A stretch of 64,000 bases of DNA, from assembly GCA_015709595.1 (NCBI GenBank), contig CP054178.1, forward strand, positions 434,001 to 498,000. Direction: 5' to 3'. This DNA is from Phycisphaeraceae bacterium (GTDB lineage Bacteria; Planctomycetota; Phycisphaerae; Phycisphaerales; SM1A02). Numbering within the stretch: position 1 is the stretch's first letter; each line of letters begins with the position of its first letter. Both the position numbers and the translations under genes were made by a program. The notes under the pieces were generated by a model. It was not told the DNA's origin. It worked only from the letters and a program-made list of their open reading frames with translations, and did not search any database. This document shows, in pieces, positions 17,958 to 31,076 of the stretch.

Positions 17958-18192
17958 TGGTGCGGCGCAACCGGAGCATCCATCCGGGGCGCCTCACGGG
18001 CCCCGATACGGTCAGGATCATACGGCGGAGCCGGGCGCCCTCTCATCGCGCGTCCGCCGTGGAATCGAATGAGGGGATGTATCACCCGCCGCGCGTGCCG
18101 CTCTGCTGTGAGGTCGCAGCCACCCGCGTGTGCGGAACCCGGACGCGACCCGCGTTTCCTCCCTCTCTCCAGTTTCCCGGAAGGACCATCCC

Positions 18193-18645
18193 ATGAAGAA
18201 GATGCTTGCCATGACCATCGCCACGGGCGCCCTGCTGCTGCCCCTGGGCCACCTCGCCACGACTTCGATCGCCTCGGCGGCGCCGACGTCGGCCGCCGTC
18301 AGGGCCGACTGGTACAAGGCCGTCGCCCGCCTGCGCGGCCAGACCCTGGCCAGCGGCAAGGGCGTCTACCGCGACCGCGAACGCCGCGCCGGCGTCGAGC
18401 AGCGCCTGGCCATCGAGATCGAGGACGCCGAGCCGAACTGGGTCTACGAGGTTCATTTCAACGGCACGCTGCTCGGTGAGATCACCACCGATGAGTTCGG
18501 CACCGGCGAACTCAACCTGAAGACCGCCCGCTTCATCGACGACCCCGAGGAATGGCAGCCCCTGCCCGAGAACTTCCCCCGCGTGATCGAGGGCGACTCG
18601 CTCACCGTCGGCCCGGTGTCGGGGAATTTCCGCGTGCGGAGCTGA
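18193..18645 (+). CDS. Secreted hypothetical protein
   Basis: A 150-residue protein of unknown function. The ATG at 18193 is preceded by GGAAGGA at good spacing and starts a typical signal peptide (MKKMLAMTIATGALLLPLG...) with a likely cut near ASAA. The mature part is small, acidic and probably beta-rich (WVYEVHFNGTLLGEITTDEFGTGELNLKT). It is monocistronic: divergent from the sigma-factor cluster and followed by a strong hairpin. Confidence 0.72.
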   Translation: MKKMLAMTIATGALLLPLGHLATTSIASAAPTSAAVRADWYKAVARLRGQTLASGKGVYRDRERRAGVEQRLAIEIEDAEPNWVYEVHFNGTLLGEITTDEFGTGELNLKTARFIDDPEEWQPLPENFPRVIEGDSLTVGPVSGNFRVRS

Positions 18646-18695
18646 CAAATCGCGGCGGTCAATCCCGCGCCGTCGGCAGGATCGACTGCCTCACC

Positions 18696-18723
18696 AAGCG
18701 CCCCCACGCCGGGGGCGCTTTCC
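18696..18723 (+). terminator. Terminator after the 18193 gene
   Basis: AAGCGCCCCC (18696-18705 region) pairs with GGGGGCGCTT across the loop ACGCC, giving a perfect 10-bp GC-rich stem followed by TTT only. It is a probable intrinsic terminator for the secreted-protein gene. Confidence 0.7.
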
Positions 18724-18797
18724 ATTGGATCGACTCACGAGGAAACGCCGCTCACCTGTGGGAGCCGAGCGCTTGGGACGAGATGAACGGAGTGGAA

Positions 18798-18882
18798 TGC
18801 CGAAGGAGGGAGTCGAACCCTCACGCCTTTATGGGGCACCGGATTTTGAATCCGGCGCGTCTGCCAATTCCGCCACTTCGGC
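18798..18882 (-). tRNA. tRNA-Leu (anticodon CAA)
   Basis: A complete 85-base tRNA on the minus strand. Acceptor arms GCCGAAG (5', 18882-18876) and CTTCGGC (3', 18805-18799) pair fully, with discriminator A at 18798. The anticodon stem CCGGA/TCCGG encloses the loop TTCAAAA, so the anticodon is CAA and it reads UUG Leu. A long variable arm (TGCCCCATAAAGGCGTG) fits a class II tRNA, and GGTTCGACTCC is the T arm. CCA is not encoded. It lies just downstream of glnS on the same strand. Confidence 0.95.
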
Positions 18883-18992
18883 TGCATCGTGACGCGACCC
18901 ATTATTGGCGCGATGCGTGGAGCCGCCACCACCCGCGCACGTCATCGCTGAGTCGCCACGGCCATTCCCTCTCGTACGCCTCATCCGGACCC

Positions 18993-20759
<1,767 letters not shown>

Positions 20760-20780
20760 GGTGTGATCGGGTTGAACAGT

Positions 20781-22493
20781 TCACGTCGCGGCGAAGGATC
20801 CGCGCCTGGAAAGACATCGCTCGATGCGGCGTAGGGTTGCGTCTTTCCCCAGGATCGCCAGCGTCTCGAAGATGGCCGGGCTGACCGTGCCGCCGCTCAC
20901 CGCGACACGGAGCGGCTGCGCGACCTTGCCGAGCTGCCCGTCCGCGTGGGCATCCGCGTACTGCTTGACGGCATGCTCGATGGACTGAATCGTCCACGGC
21001 TCCAGTGCGCGCAGAACGGGTTGCATCGCCTCGAGGTGATCGAAGCCCCCTCGGCTCCCATCGCCGCCTTCCCCACCGCTCCCGCCGCCCAGCGCCTTGC
21101 GCACCGGCTTGCTGTCCTCGATCTCGATGGCGTCATCGGGCAGCACGAAGAACCGGCCGTCGCGGAACGGGTCGTCCAGCGTCTTCGATCGCGCCTGGTT
21201 GGCGCGGGCGAACAACGCGAAGCGCTCCGGCCCCAGCGCGGCGATGAACCGCGGATGATACCGCTCGCCGTGACGCCGCAGCCGCGCCGCGAACTCGTCC
21301 GCCGGGAGCGCCGCGATGGCGTCCACGTTGAAGGCCAGCAACTTGGCGCGATCGAACTTCGCGGGCGACTTGATGACCCGGTCGAAGTCGAATTTCTCGA
21401 TGAGAAACGCGGCGTCGAACTTCTCGACGTTCTCGCCGGGGTTCCAGCCGAGCAGAGCCAGGTAGTTGATCATCACCTCGGGCAGGTAGCCGCGCCTGCG
21501 GAAGTCATCCACGTTGATCTCGGGCAGGTCGATGGCCATCACCGCCGCAAGCCGTTCGGCCTCCTCAAGGTCCAGCTGATGATCGCCCGATTCCAGCCAC
21601 CACGCCCAGCGCGACGGCGCGACGGCCCCTGCGGGCGGGGCGGACAGTTGACGCTGCTTCACCGCGGCTCGCAGGGCTTTGTCCTTGTCCCGCTTGCTCA
21701 TCTTCGACCCGTCCGGGTTCGTGATGATCGAGATGTGCGCGTACACCGGCGTGCGGTATCCCAAGGCCTGTTGCAGCAGCATGTGCTTGGGTGTGTTGGA
21801 GAGGTGCTCCTGGGCGCGGATCACGTGCGTCACGCCCATCAGTTCATCATCCACCACCACCGCGAAGTTGTACATCGGGAAGCCGTCCTGCTTGCGGATG
21901 ACGAAATCGTCCAGTTCGCGCAGGTCGGTGACCACGTCGCCCCGCACCTGGTCGCGCACGACGACTGAACCCTCATCCGGAACGCGGAAGCGCACCACGT
22001 GCGGGCGGCCTTCGTTCAGGTATTGCTCGATCGTCGCCCGGTCGAGTCGCAGCGAAGCGCGGTCGTAGCGATAGGGTCGCTTCTCCGCGGCGGCCCGGGC
22101 GCGGGCGGCGTCGAGCTCCTGAGGCGTCTCAAACGCGCGGTAGGCCCTGCCCTCGCGGATCAGGCGATCGATCTCGCGGTCATAAATGTCCAGCCGCTGG
22201 CTCTGGAAGTACGGCCCGTACTCGCCCCCGCCAGCGCGGCGTCCGTCGGGCGCCTCGTACACCGGCCCTTCGTCCCAGTCGATGCCAAGCCACATGAGAT
22301 CCTCGAGGAACCCCACGCTGGCGGCGTCCGAGGAGCGCTTCTGGTCGGTGTCCTCGATGCGCAGCATGAAGCGCCCGCCGCGCGCCCGGGCGTAGGCCCA
22401 GCAGAAGAGCGCGGTGCGCGCCCCGCCCACGTGCAGGTGGCCCGAGGGGCTGGGCGCGAAGCGTGTGCGCACGATGGCGGACGAATCAGGCAT
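20781..22493 (-). CDS. gltX: Glutamyl-tRNA synthetase
   Basis: Charges tRNA-Glu. From the ATG at 22493 (a TTG nine bases upstream is unlikely) it has 570 residues. Class I signatures are HLHVGGAR near residue 19-26 and SKMSKRDK in the second half. Other GluRS hallmarks include LRIEDTDQKRS and DDELMGVTHVIRAQEHLSNTP. A Gly-rich stretch, GGGSGGEGGDGSRGG, about two thirds into the C-terminal part is an unusual low-complexity insert. It is downstream of pssA by 60 bases and upstream of glnS by 21 bases, probably in one operon. Confidence 0.96.
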   Translation of the reverse strand: MPDSSAIVRTRFAPSPSGHLHVGGARTALFCWAYARARGGRFMLRIEDTDQKRSSDAASVGFLEDLMWLGIDWDEGPVYEAPDGRRAGGGEYGPYFQSQRLDIYDREIDRLIREGRAYRAFETPQELDAARARAAAEKRPYRYDRASLRLDRATIEQYLNEGRPHVVRFRVPDEGSVVVRDQVRGDVVTDLRELDDFVIRKQDGFPMYNFAVVVDDELMGVTHVIRAQEHLSNTPKHMLLQQALGYRTPVYAHISIITNPDGSKMSKRDKDKALRAAVKQRQLSAPPAGAVAPSRWAWWLESGDHQLDLEEAERLAAVMAIDLPEINVDDFRRRGYLPEVMINYLALLGWNPGENVEKFDAAFLIEKFDFDRVIKSPAKFDRAKLLAFNVDAIAALPADEFAARLRRHGERYHPRFIAALGPERFALFARANQARSKTLDDPFRDGRFFVLPDDAIEIEDSKPVRKALGGGSGGEGGDGSRGGFDHLEAMQPVLRALEPWTIQSIEHAVKQYADAHADGQLGKVAQPLRVAVSGGTVSPAIFETLAILGKDATLRRIERCLSRRGSFAAT

Positions 22494-22553
22494 CGAACGC
22501 AAGGGTATTCGGAGGATGACGGGTTGTCGAAGATCGCCGACGCCGCCGGAAAC

Positions 22554-23546
22554 TCAGGCGGCCATCGCGGGGGGCGCGGGAGGCGAGGGGAGCGTGGGGG
22601 GACGCTTCTGACGCACTGATCGCCAGAGCAGCCGCACCGGGCCCGACGCGGCGTACGTGGCGAAGACCACCGCCAGCGTGACCTGCAGCCACCACACCGC
22701 CAGCGCCAGCACGATGACGATGCGGGCGATGTAGGCGAAACTCTGCGGCCCGCGCAGATACCGGTTGGTCACGTGGACATACGGAATCGAACTGACCATG
22801 CCGATGGCGCAGAGCAGCATCACGAATGGAACAATGAGGGCGGTTCCCTGCACAAAACCCAGCGGTACGTCCGGCGGGGGGAAGGTCGTCACCAGCAGGT
22901 GCTGATGGAGAATCACCAGACTGGCCACCGCCCCCGCCGCCCCGGGCGTGGGCAGTCCGCGGAACAGCGTGTGGTCGTTGACGCCGCTCAGGTCGGACTC
23001 GACGTTGAAGCGCGCCAGCCGCAGCGCCGCGCAGCACACGTACGCCGCCGCGATGCCCCAGAGGATCTTGCCGAAGACGGAATCGGCCTCAGGCCCGATC
23101 ATCCACACCTGCCCCTCGAGCCGCTCGATGTGAACGATGATGAGTCGCAGGGCCATGAAGGCCGGAGCCACGCCGAACGTCACCATGTCGCAGAGCGAAT
23201 CGAGCTGAGCGCCGAGTTTCGAGGTCGATCGCGTCAGCCGCGCCACCGTACCGTCCACGCCGTCGAAGAACATGCCCACGAAAATGAGCAGCCCGGCGAG
23301 CGTCAGACCCGTCCAGCCCCACGGCCCGCGGAACAGGGTGGGATCCTTGGCCGCGAAGTGAATCGCGGCGAATCCCGCCACCAGGTTGCCCAGCGTGCAC
23401 AGGGTGGGCACCACCGACATGGGGGGCAGACGACGACGACGACGATGCGGCCTGAGGCGGCGCCGACCTTCCAGATCACGCGATCGACGGCGGTTGTCCG
23501 GCTCCACCGGAGACCCCGGAGCGGGTGATGGCGTCGGCGGCGTCAC
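22554..23546 (-). CDS. pssA: CDP-diacylglycerol-serine O-phosphatidyltransferase
   Basis: Integral membrane enzyme that makes phosphatidylserine, the precursor of phosphatidylethanolamine. Of 330 residues, about the first 45 are Arg-rich and cytoplasmic. The rest has multiple membrane helices. The CDP-alcohol phosphotransferase motif is complete: FDGVDGTVARLTRSTSKLG followed by AQLDSLCD, with all the catalytic Asp residues. The ATG at 23546 overlaps the stop of the upstream lipoprotein gene as ATGA, so translation is coupled. An alternative role as another CDP-alcohol transferase is possible, but position and motif spacing fit PssA best. Confidence 0.88.
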   Translation of the reverse strand: MTPPTPSPAPGSPVEPDNRRRSRDLEGRRRLRPHRRRRRLPPMSVVPTLCTLGNLVAGFAAIHFAAKDPTLFRGPWGWTGLTLAGLLIFVGMFFDGVDGTVARLTRSTSKLGAQLDSLCDMVTFGVAPAFMALRLIIVHIERLEGQVWMIGPEADSVFGKILWGIAAAYVCCAALRLARFNVESDLSGVNDHTLFRGLPTPGAAGAVASLVILHQHLLVTTFPPPDVPLGFVQGTALIVPFVMLLCAIGMVSSIPYVHVTNRYLRGPQSFAYIARIVIVLALAVWWLQVTLAVVFATYAASGPVRLLWRSVRQKRPPTLPSPPAPPAMAA

Positions 23547-24574
23547 GGCGCGGCCCCCGTTTGAGGTGAAGACGGCTCGACGGCATCATCGCCCCCGTCG
23601 CCCGGCGTGTTCCACGGCGCCAGCTCGGGGGGGTAGAGCGTGGCGGGAATGTGGGGGATGAACACAATCACCAGGCGGTTGCTGACCGGCTCATTGCCGC
23701 GCAGCAGCGTCTCGCCGATCGTGGCCGGTCCGGCGCTGTCCGGCCCGAACACATCCATCGGACCCACGCTGCCTCGGACGCCGCCGCCGCTGGGGGGGGT
23801 GACGCGATCGGGGTTGTTGCGCTCACTGGTCAGCCGCGTCCAGTCCGCCCCTGGAGACTCGCCCGTGATCACGTAGGCGTAGCCCGGCTCCAGCCGCAGG
23901 CCCACGTGGAGCAATCCGAACGCCTCCACACCGGGCTTCTCATCCAGCAGACGACGAATCGGCGCCCCTTCGTTGCGGGTGAAGGCGGGCACGAGGTCAA
24001 ACTGCAGTCGCGGCCCGTCTTCGGTCTTGGTGGTCCAGGCCCGGATGAGCAGCGTGAACTCTCCCCCGCCGAAGGGTCGCACCCGGCCGTCCACCGCCAC
24101 ACCCCGCGTCTCGCCGCCCATGCCTCGGCGGAAGACCTCTCGCCATTCGAACACCTGCCCGAACCACCACTTCTGGTCGATCGAAGCCCCACCCAGAAGC
24201 CGGCGCAACTCCGGCAGATTCGCCAGAGGCACGCGAGCCATGCGGAAGCCATTCTCACGCAGGCGTTCAAGCCGGGCGGGCGGCAGCGACAACGGCTCGC
24301 CCAGAGAGGTAAACGCCGGTCCGACCACCGCCGGGTCGTCGCCGACGATCCACATCTTGACCTCCAGCCCGTTGTCCGAGATCGAGACCGCCCCGACGGA
24401 TGCTCCCGCCCCGCCCGCGGCGACGGCGTCGGCGAGCGTGCTCCCACCCGGACGCGAGCCGGAAGACCCGCCCCCGGCCGTCCCCCCTGAATCCTTGGAA
24501 GTCGAGGCGCAGGACAACGCCAGCGTCGTGCTGAGCAGGAGAAGCACCGGCGGCAGGAAGCGTCGAATCGTCAT
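23543..24574 (-). CDS. Lipoprotein of unknown function
   Basis: A 343-residue protein from the ATG at 24574. The ORF could extend to a TTG at 24586, but the ATG gives a good signal peptide ending LSCAS, so the lipid is on Cys near residue 22. A Gly/Ser-rich linker follows (GGTAGGGSSGSRPGG). The remainder is a soluble domain of about 270 residues, with segments such as WWFGQVFEWREVF and RPFGGGEFTLLIRAW, and no family is recognised. It is translationally coupled to pssA and divergent from the thrS leader. Its envelope location fits an accessory role, but no function is assigned. Confidence 0.72.
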   Translation of the reverse strand: MTIRRFLPPVLLLLSTTLALSCASTSKDSGGTAGGGSSGSRPGGSTLADAVAAGGAGASVGAVSISDNGLEVKMWIVGDDPAVVGPAFTSLGEPLSLPPARLERLRENGFRMARVPLANLPELRRLLGGASIDQKWWFGQVFEWREVFRRGMGGETRGVAVDGRVRPFGGGEFTLLIRAWTTKTEDGPRLQFDLVPAFTRNEGAPIRRLLDEKPGVEAFGLLHVGLRLEPGYAYVITGESPGADWTRLTSERNNPDRVTPPSGGGVRGSVGPMDVFGPDSAGPATIGETLLRGNEPVSNRLVIVFIPHIPATLYPPELAPWNTPGDGGDDAVEPSSPQTGAAP

Positions 24575-24641
24575 TCGTCGTCGCAACTGGGGGCGCGGCG
24601 TGCGAGCGGATCATAGCGCCTCCGACCCGGAAGGTCGGCCA

Positions 24642-24669
24642 TTGACCGGGACACCTGTCGGGATATGCT
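24642..24669 (+). promoter_or_regulatory. Promoter of the thrS leader
   Basis: TTGACC (24642-24647) and TATGCT (24664-24669) are separated by 16 bases, a good sigma-70-type match. The predicted transcript would start near 24676, two or three bases before the leader ATG, so the leader peptide may be translated with almost no untranslated sequence. Confidence 0.65.
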
Positions 24670-24678
24670 CCACCGACC

Positions 24679-24735
24679 ATGTTCTCTGCTCGCCCCGCCA
24701 CCACGACGACCACCACCACCGCCTCCGCGCGGTGA
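24679..24735 (+). CDS. Threonine-rich leader peptide of thrS
   Basis: An 18-codon reading frame, MFSARPATTTTTTTASAR, with seven successive Thr codons (24700-24720, ACC or ACG) and a TGA at 24733. It is too short to appear in ordinary ORF searches. It lies between a promoter and an intrinsic terminator, and upstream of the threonyl-tRNA synthetase gene. This is what a ribosome-stalling attenuator peptide should look like: lack of charged tRNA-Thr would stall the ribosome on the Thr run. The peptide probably has no role other than its translation. It is inferred from the sequence alone. Confidence 0.8.
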   Translation: MFSARPATTTTTTTASAR

Positions 24736-24736
24736 C

Positions 24737-24808
24737 GGCCGTTGCGTGCTGGACGCGATCACACGATCATGCACGGGCACGGCCGACGCCGGGCCCGTTG
24801 TTTGTTTT
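24737..24808 (+). promoter_or_regulatory. thrS: Attenuator: competing antiterminator and terminator of thrS
   Basis: Two alternative structures share bases. The terminator is ACGGGC-A-CGGC (24773-24783) pairing with GCCG-G-GCCCGT (24788-24798) around the loop CGAC, and is followed by TGTTTGTTTT. The antiterminator is GGCCGT/CGTGC at 24737-24749 pairing with GCACG/ACGGCC at 24771-24784, which would destroy the left terminator arm. A ribosome stalled on the Thr run leaves 24737-24749 free. A ribosome that reaches the stop at 24733 covers it. This gives threonine-dependent read-through. Confidence 0.8.
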
Positions 24809-24975
24809 GGAGCGGTTGTCGGGAATCACGAGTCGGTTCTCAATCACGCCACGAGTCCGCGACGCCGCTGATCGAGGCGTTCGATGACCGATAAACCACA
24901 TGCTCCAATCCCCTGTTCGCGCAACCTCCGATGACCGCTCCCTGACTTCTGACCTCTGACTTCTGGACGCCCCTC

Positions 24976-27087
24976 ATGCCACGCATCACTCTCCCGGACG
25001 GAAGCGTTCGAGAATACCCCGGCCCGGTCACCGCGAAAAAGGTGGCCGAGGACATCGGACCCGGGCTGGCCAAGGCCGCCATCGGCGCCAAGATCGATGG
25101 CGTCCTGAGCGACCTGACCGCGCCCATCGACCGCGACTGCTCACTGGCGCTGATTACCGCCATCGACCGCAAGACCGGCCAGTCCAGCCCGGACGCGCTG
25201 TACTTGATCCGCCATTCCGCCGCCCACGTGATGGCGGAGGCGATTCAGCGCCTCATCCCCGGCGTGCAGCTGGTGTACGGCCCGCCCGTGGACAACGGTT
25301 TCTACTACGACATGGCCGTTCCGTCCGAGCGCCCCCTTTCCACCGCCGACTTCGAGCGCATCGAGGCGGAGATGGCGAAGATCATCGCCGAGGATCGACC
25401 ATTCACCCGGTACGAACTGCCCGTTCACGAGGGTCTGCGCAAACTCAAGGCCGAGGGCAGCAAGTACAAGCTTGACAACGCGCAGCGCGCCATCGAGGGC
25501 GGATCGGACCGGCTCTCGTGGTACGTCACCGGCCCGGTTCCCGCCGATCCGACCGTGCCCGGCCCGCAGTCGTGCTGGGAAGATCTCTGTCGCGGCCCCC
25601 ACGTGCCATCCACCGGGCGCATTCCCGTCGGCGCGTTCAAGGTGATGTCGCTGGCCTCGTCCTACTGGCATGGCGATGAAAAGTCCGACCGCCTCACCCG
25701 CGTGTACGGCACCGCGTTCGCCGACCCGAAGCAGCTGGAAGCCCACCTGAACCAGATGGAGGAGGCCCGCAAGCGCGATCACCGCGTCCTGGCCAGGAAA
25801 CTCCATCTCTATCACATCGACGAGTCCGTCGGACAGGGGCTGATCCTCTGGACTCCCAACGGCGCGGTGGTGCGGCGCGAGTTGGAGGAGTTCATCCGAG
25901 GCGAACTCGTCAAGGCGGGCTACGTCTTCGTCTACACCCCCCACATCGGCAACCTGAATCTCTATCGCACCAGTGGACACTACCCGTACTACGCCGAGTC
26001 GCAGTTCCCGCCGCTCATCGAGCGCGACACCGTCAATCGGCTGGCGCTGGAGGGCTGTTCGTGCGCGGAACTGAGCAACCGGCTTGGTCGCGGCGAACTG
26101 GACGGCTTCCTGCTCAAGCCGATGAACTGCCCGCATCACATCAAGATCTTTGACTCGCAGCCCCACTCGTACCGCGACATGCCGCAGCGCCTCGCCGAGT
26201 TCGGCACTGTGTACCGCTTCGAGCAGTCGGGCGAGTTGAACGGCCTGACCCGCGTGCGCGGCTTCACCGTGGATGACGCCCACCTCTTCTGCACCGAGGA
26301 CCAGGTGCCCGTCGAGGTGATGGGCTGCCTCAACCTCGTGAAACTCGTCCTCACCACCCTGGGCATGACCAACTACCGGGTGCGGGTAGGTCTGCGCGAT
26401 CCCGATTCAAGCAAGTACGTGGGCGATCCCGCCAACTGGGACAAGGCGGAGGCCGCCTGCCGCGCCGCCGCCAAGACCCTGGGCGTGCCCTTCTCCGAGG
26501 AACCGGGCGAAGCGGCCTTCTACGGTCCCAAGATCGACTTCATCGTCAAGGACTCGATCGGGCGTGACTGGCAACTGGGCACCGTGCAGGTGGACTACAA
26601 CCTGCCCATCCGATTCGACCTGTCGTACGTGGGGCCGGACAACAAGCCCCACCGTCCGGTGATGATTCACCGTGCTCCCTTCGGCTCGATGGAGCGGTTC
26701 TTCGGCGTGCTGATCGAGCACTTCGAGGGGGCCTTCCCCACCTGGCTGGCCCCGGAGCAGGCGCGGGTGCTGCCCATCAGCGAGAAGTTCAACGACTACG
26801 CGGGCCGGGTGCTGGCGGCACTGTCCGAGCGGGGCATCCGGGCGACCCTCGACAGCGGCAACGACCGGCTCCAGGCCAAGATCAAGGCCGCCTCGGAGAT
26901 GAAGGTGCCCTACCTGGTGGTGGTGGGCGGGCGCGATCAGGAGATGGGAACCGTCTCAATTCGGCTGCGCGGCGCGGGTGACGTGGGCGCCGTGCCGCTG
27001 GATGAGTTCATCGACCGGCTTGCCGAGGAGATCGCCGCCCGCTCGCTGACCCATCCGTGGGGGGCTTCCCAGCCGGTCGGCGGTTAG
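24976..27087 (+). CDS. thrS: Threonyl-tRNA synthetase
   Basis: Charges tRNA-Thr and clears mischarged Ser. The 703 residues match the family. An N-terminal TGS domain (about 1-65) precedes the editing domain with HSAAH (His80, His84) and DLCRGPH (Cys205, His209). The class II core includes LKPMNCPHH (Cys385 and His387 region, zinc site), GEAAFYGPKIDF, and HRAPFGSMERFFG (motif 3). The anticodon domain ends the protein. A segment of about 25 residues between the SGHYPYYAE motif and MNCPHH is longer than in Escherichia coli. The leader carries a threonine attenuator. infC follows after 244 bases. Confidence 0.97.
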   Translation: MPRITLPDGSVREYPGPVTAKKVAEDIGPGLAKAAIGAKIDGVLSDLTAPIDRDCSLALITAIDRKTGQSSPDALYLIRHSAAHVMAEAIQRLIPGVQLVYGPPVDNGFYYDMAVPSERPLSTADFERIEAEMAKIIAEDRPFTRYELPVHEGLRKLKAEGSKYKLDNAQRAIEGGSDRLSWYVTGPVPADPTVPGPQSCWEDLCRGPHVPSTGRIPVGAFKVMSLASSYWHGDEKSDRLTRVYGTAFADPKQLEAHLNQMEEARKRDHRVLARKLHLYHIDESVGQGLILWTPNGAVVRRELEEFIRGELVKAGYVFVYTPHIGNLNLYRTSGHYPYYAESQFPPLIERDTVNRLALEGCSCAELSNRLGRGELDGFLLKPMNCPHHIKIFDSQPHSYRDMPQRLAEFGTVYRFEQSGELNGLTRVRGFTVDDAHLFCTEDQVPVEVMGCLNLVKLVLTTLGMTNYRVRVGLRDPDSSKYVGDPANWDKAEAACRAAAKTLGVPFSEEPGEAAFYGPKIDFIVKDSIGRDWQLGTVQVDYNLPIRFDLSYVGPDNKPHRPVMIHRAPFGSMERFFGVLIEHFEGAFPTWLAPEQARVLPISEKFNDYAGRVLAALSERGIRATLDSGNDRLQAKIKAASEMKVPYLVVVGGRDQEMGTVSIRLRGAGDVGAVPLDEFIDRLAEEIAARSLTHPWGASQPVGG

Positions 27088-27098
27088 GAAAGAAAAAG

Positions 27099-27127
27099 TT
27101 GCTCCGTCGCGTCCGGGAAGATAGTCT
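27099..27127 (+). promoter_or_regulatory. Candidate promoter of infC
   Basis: TTGCTC (27099-27104) and TAGTCT (27122-27127) with 17 bases between. It lies just after the thrS stop and would give infC its own transcript with a long leader of about 200 bases. The match is moderate. Confidence 0.45.
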
Positions 27128-27331
27128 AGGGACATCGGAAGCAGCCCCGGCGTGGCCCGCAGGCGGCTTCCCGATGGAGTTGGATCGTCCGATGCATCAT
27201 CTCTCCTTGAAGCGGCGCGGGACGTGTTGACGCATGCGCCCCGCCCTTCGCACCGGATCCAAGTGAGTTTCCACCCGTGGGCGCGGCCCGTGCGCCGCGC
27301 TGTGTCTTCGTGCCGCCACACCTGAAAGGAC

Positions 27332-28036
27332 ATGCCCATCAGTCGCCGACCATACTACTCGAGAGACGATCGCCACTTCCGCGGTCCGCGGATGAATGAG
27401 CAGATCCGCATCAGCCCCATCCGGCTGATCGACGAAAACGAACAGAACGTGGGAGAAGTCCCCACGTATGAGGCCCTGCAGCGCGCCCGCGAACTCGGGC
27501 TGGACCTGGTCGAGGTGGCCGCCGACGTGCGCCCCCCCGTCTGCCGCATCATGGATTACGGCAAGTTCAAGTACGAACAGGCCAAGAAGGACAAGGCGAA
27601 CAAGAGCAAGTCCAAGGGCGGGGAACTGAAGGAAGTCCGGCTGGGCCGGTCCATGAAGATCGACCCCCACGACGTGGCCATCCGCCTGCGCAAGGCCCGC
27701 GAGTTCCTGCTCGAGGGCCACAAGGTGCAGATCGTCCAGAACTTCCGCGGACGCGAGCTCCAGCACAAGGGACGCGGCGACCAGCGCATGCAGGAGATCA
27801 TCCAGGAACTCGGCGACGTGGCCAAGGTGGAAGTGCCGCCGCGCCTCTTCGGCAAGCGCATGTCGATGATCCTGGCGCCAGACAAGACCAAGGTCGAGCA
27901 GTACAAGCGCAAGCTCCAGGCGGAGGGCAAGACCCTCCCGGCCTCCACCCCCGACCTGCCGCCCATCGACGATGATGACGATGATGATGATCTGATCGAC
28001 GAGACGCAGGAGGAAACGGCGGCTTCCGACGCCTGA
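27332..28036 (+). CDS. infC: Translation initiation factor IF-3
   Basis: Binds the 30S subunit and monitors start-codon selection. The 234 residues start at ATG 27332, with GAAAGGA at good spacing. An in-frame ATG at 27392 gives the classical length. The N-domain contains VCRIMDYGKFKYEQAKK; the linker is Lys-rich; the C-domain contains KEVRLGRSMKIDPHDVAIRLRKA. A tail beyond the normal end is extremely acidic (DDDDDDDD). It follows thrS as in many bacteria, but the expected rpmI-rplT pair does not follow. Instead a terminator and acnA come next. Confidence 0.96.
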   Translation: MPISRRPYYSRDDRHFRGPRMNEQIRISPIRLIDENEQNVGEVPTYEALQRARELGLDLVEVAADVRPPVCRIMDYGKFKYEQAKKDKANKSKSKGGELKEVRLGRSMKIDPHDVAIRLRKAREFLLEGHKVQIVQNFRGRELQHKGRGDQRMQEIIQELGDVAKVEVPPRLFGKRMSMILAPDKTKVEQYKRKLQAEGKTLPASTPDLPPIDDDDDDDDLIDETQEETAASDA

Positions 28037-28062
28037 CGTCCCGTTCGTCCCCGGCGTGATCC

Positions 28063-28092
28063 CAAGGCGGCCCCGTGCCGCCTTGTTTGTTG
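28063..28092 (+). terminator. Terminator after infC
   Basis: CAAGGCGGC (28063-28071) pairs with GCCGCCTTG (28077-28085) across the loop CCCGT, followed by TTTGTTGG. This separates infC from acnA. Confidence 0.8.
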
Positions 28093-28198
28093 GACGATCA
28101 CTGGACAAGGACCCTTCCGCGTCGGCTCATGGGCAGGATTCCACCGGCGCGCCGCATACACTTGGGCGTCGCCCGTTCAGCCACGGAACCAACGCCCC

Positions 28199-31003
<2,805 letters not shown>

Positions 31004-31076
31004 CGCATCGACACCCGCGCCGCAGTCCACCCGCCTTCAGCCATGCCGAGATGGGGCGCCCGCCAGCGCCCACCAC

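Larger units (their letters stand above)
24575..24975. other. thrS leader region
   Basis: About 400 bases upstream of thrS with no long gene. They contain a promoter (24642-24669), a Thr-rich leader peptide (24679-24735), a candidate antiterminator (24737-24784), an intrinsic terminator (24773-24808) and, near 24945-24966, a CTTCTGACCTCTGACTTC repeat that resembles dispersed spacers elsewhere. Each element is listed separately. Confidence 0.8.

Noticed and set aside
24575-24975. T-box riboswitch upstream of thrS
   Set aside because: The conserved T-box sequence (AGGGTGGNACCGCG-like) was not found; a leader peptide and attenuator explain the region better.
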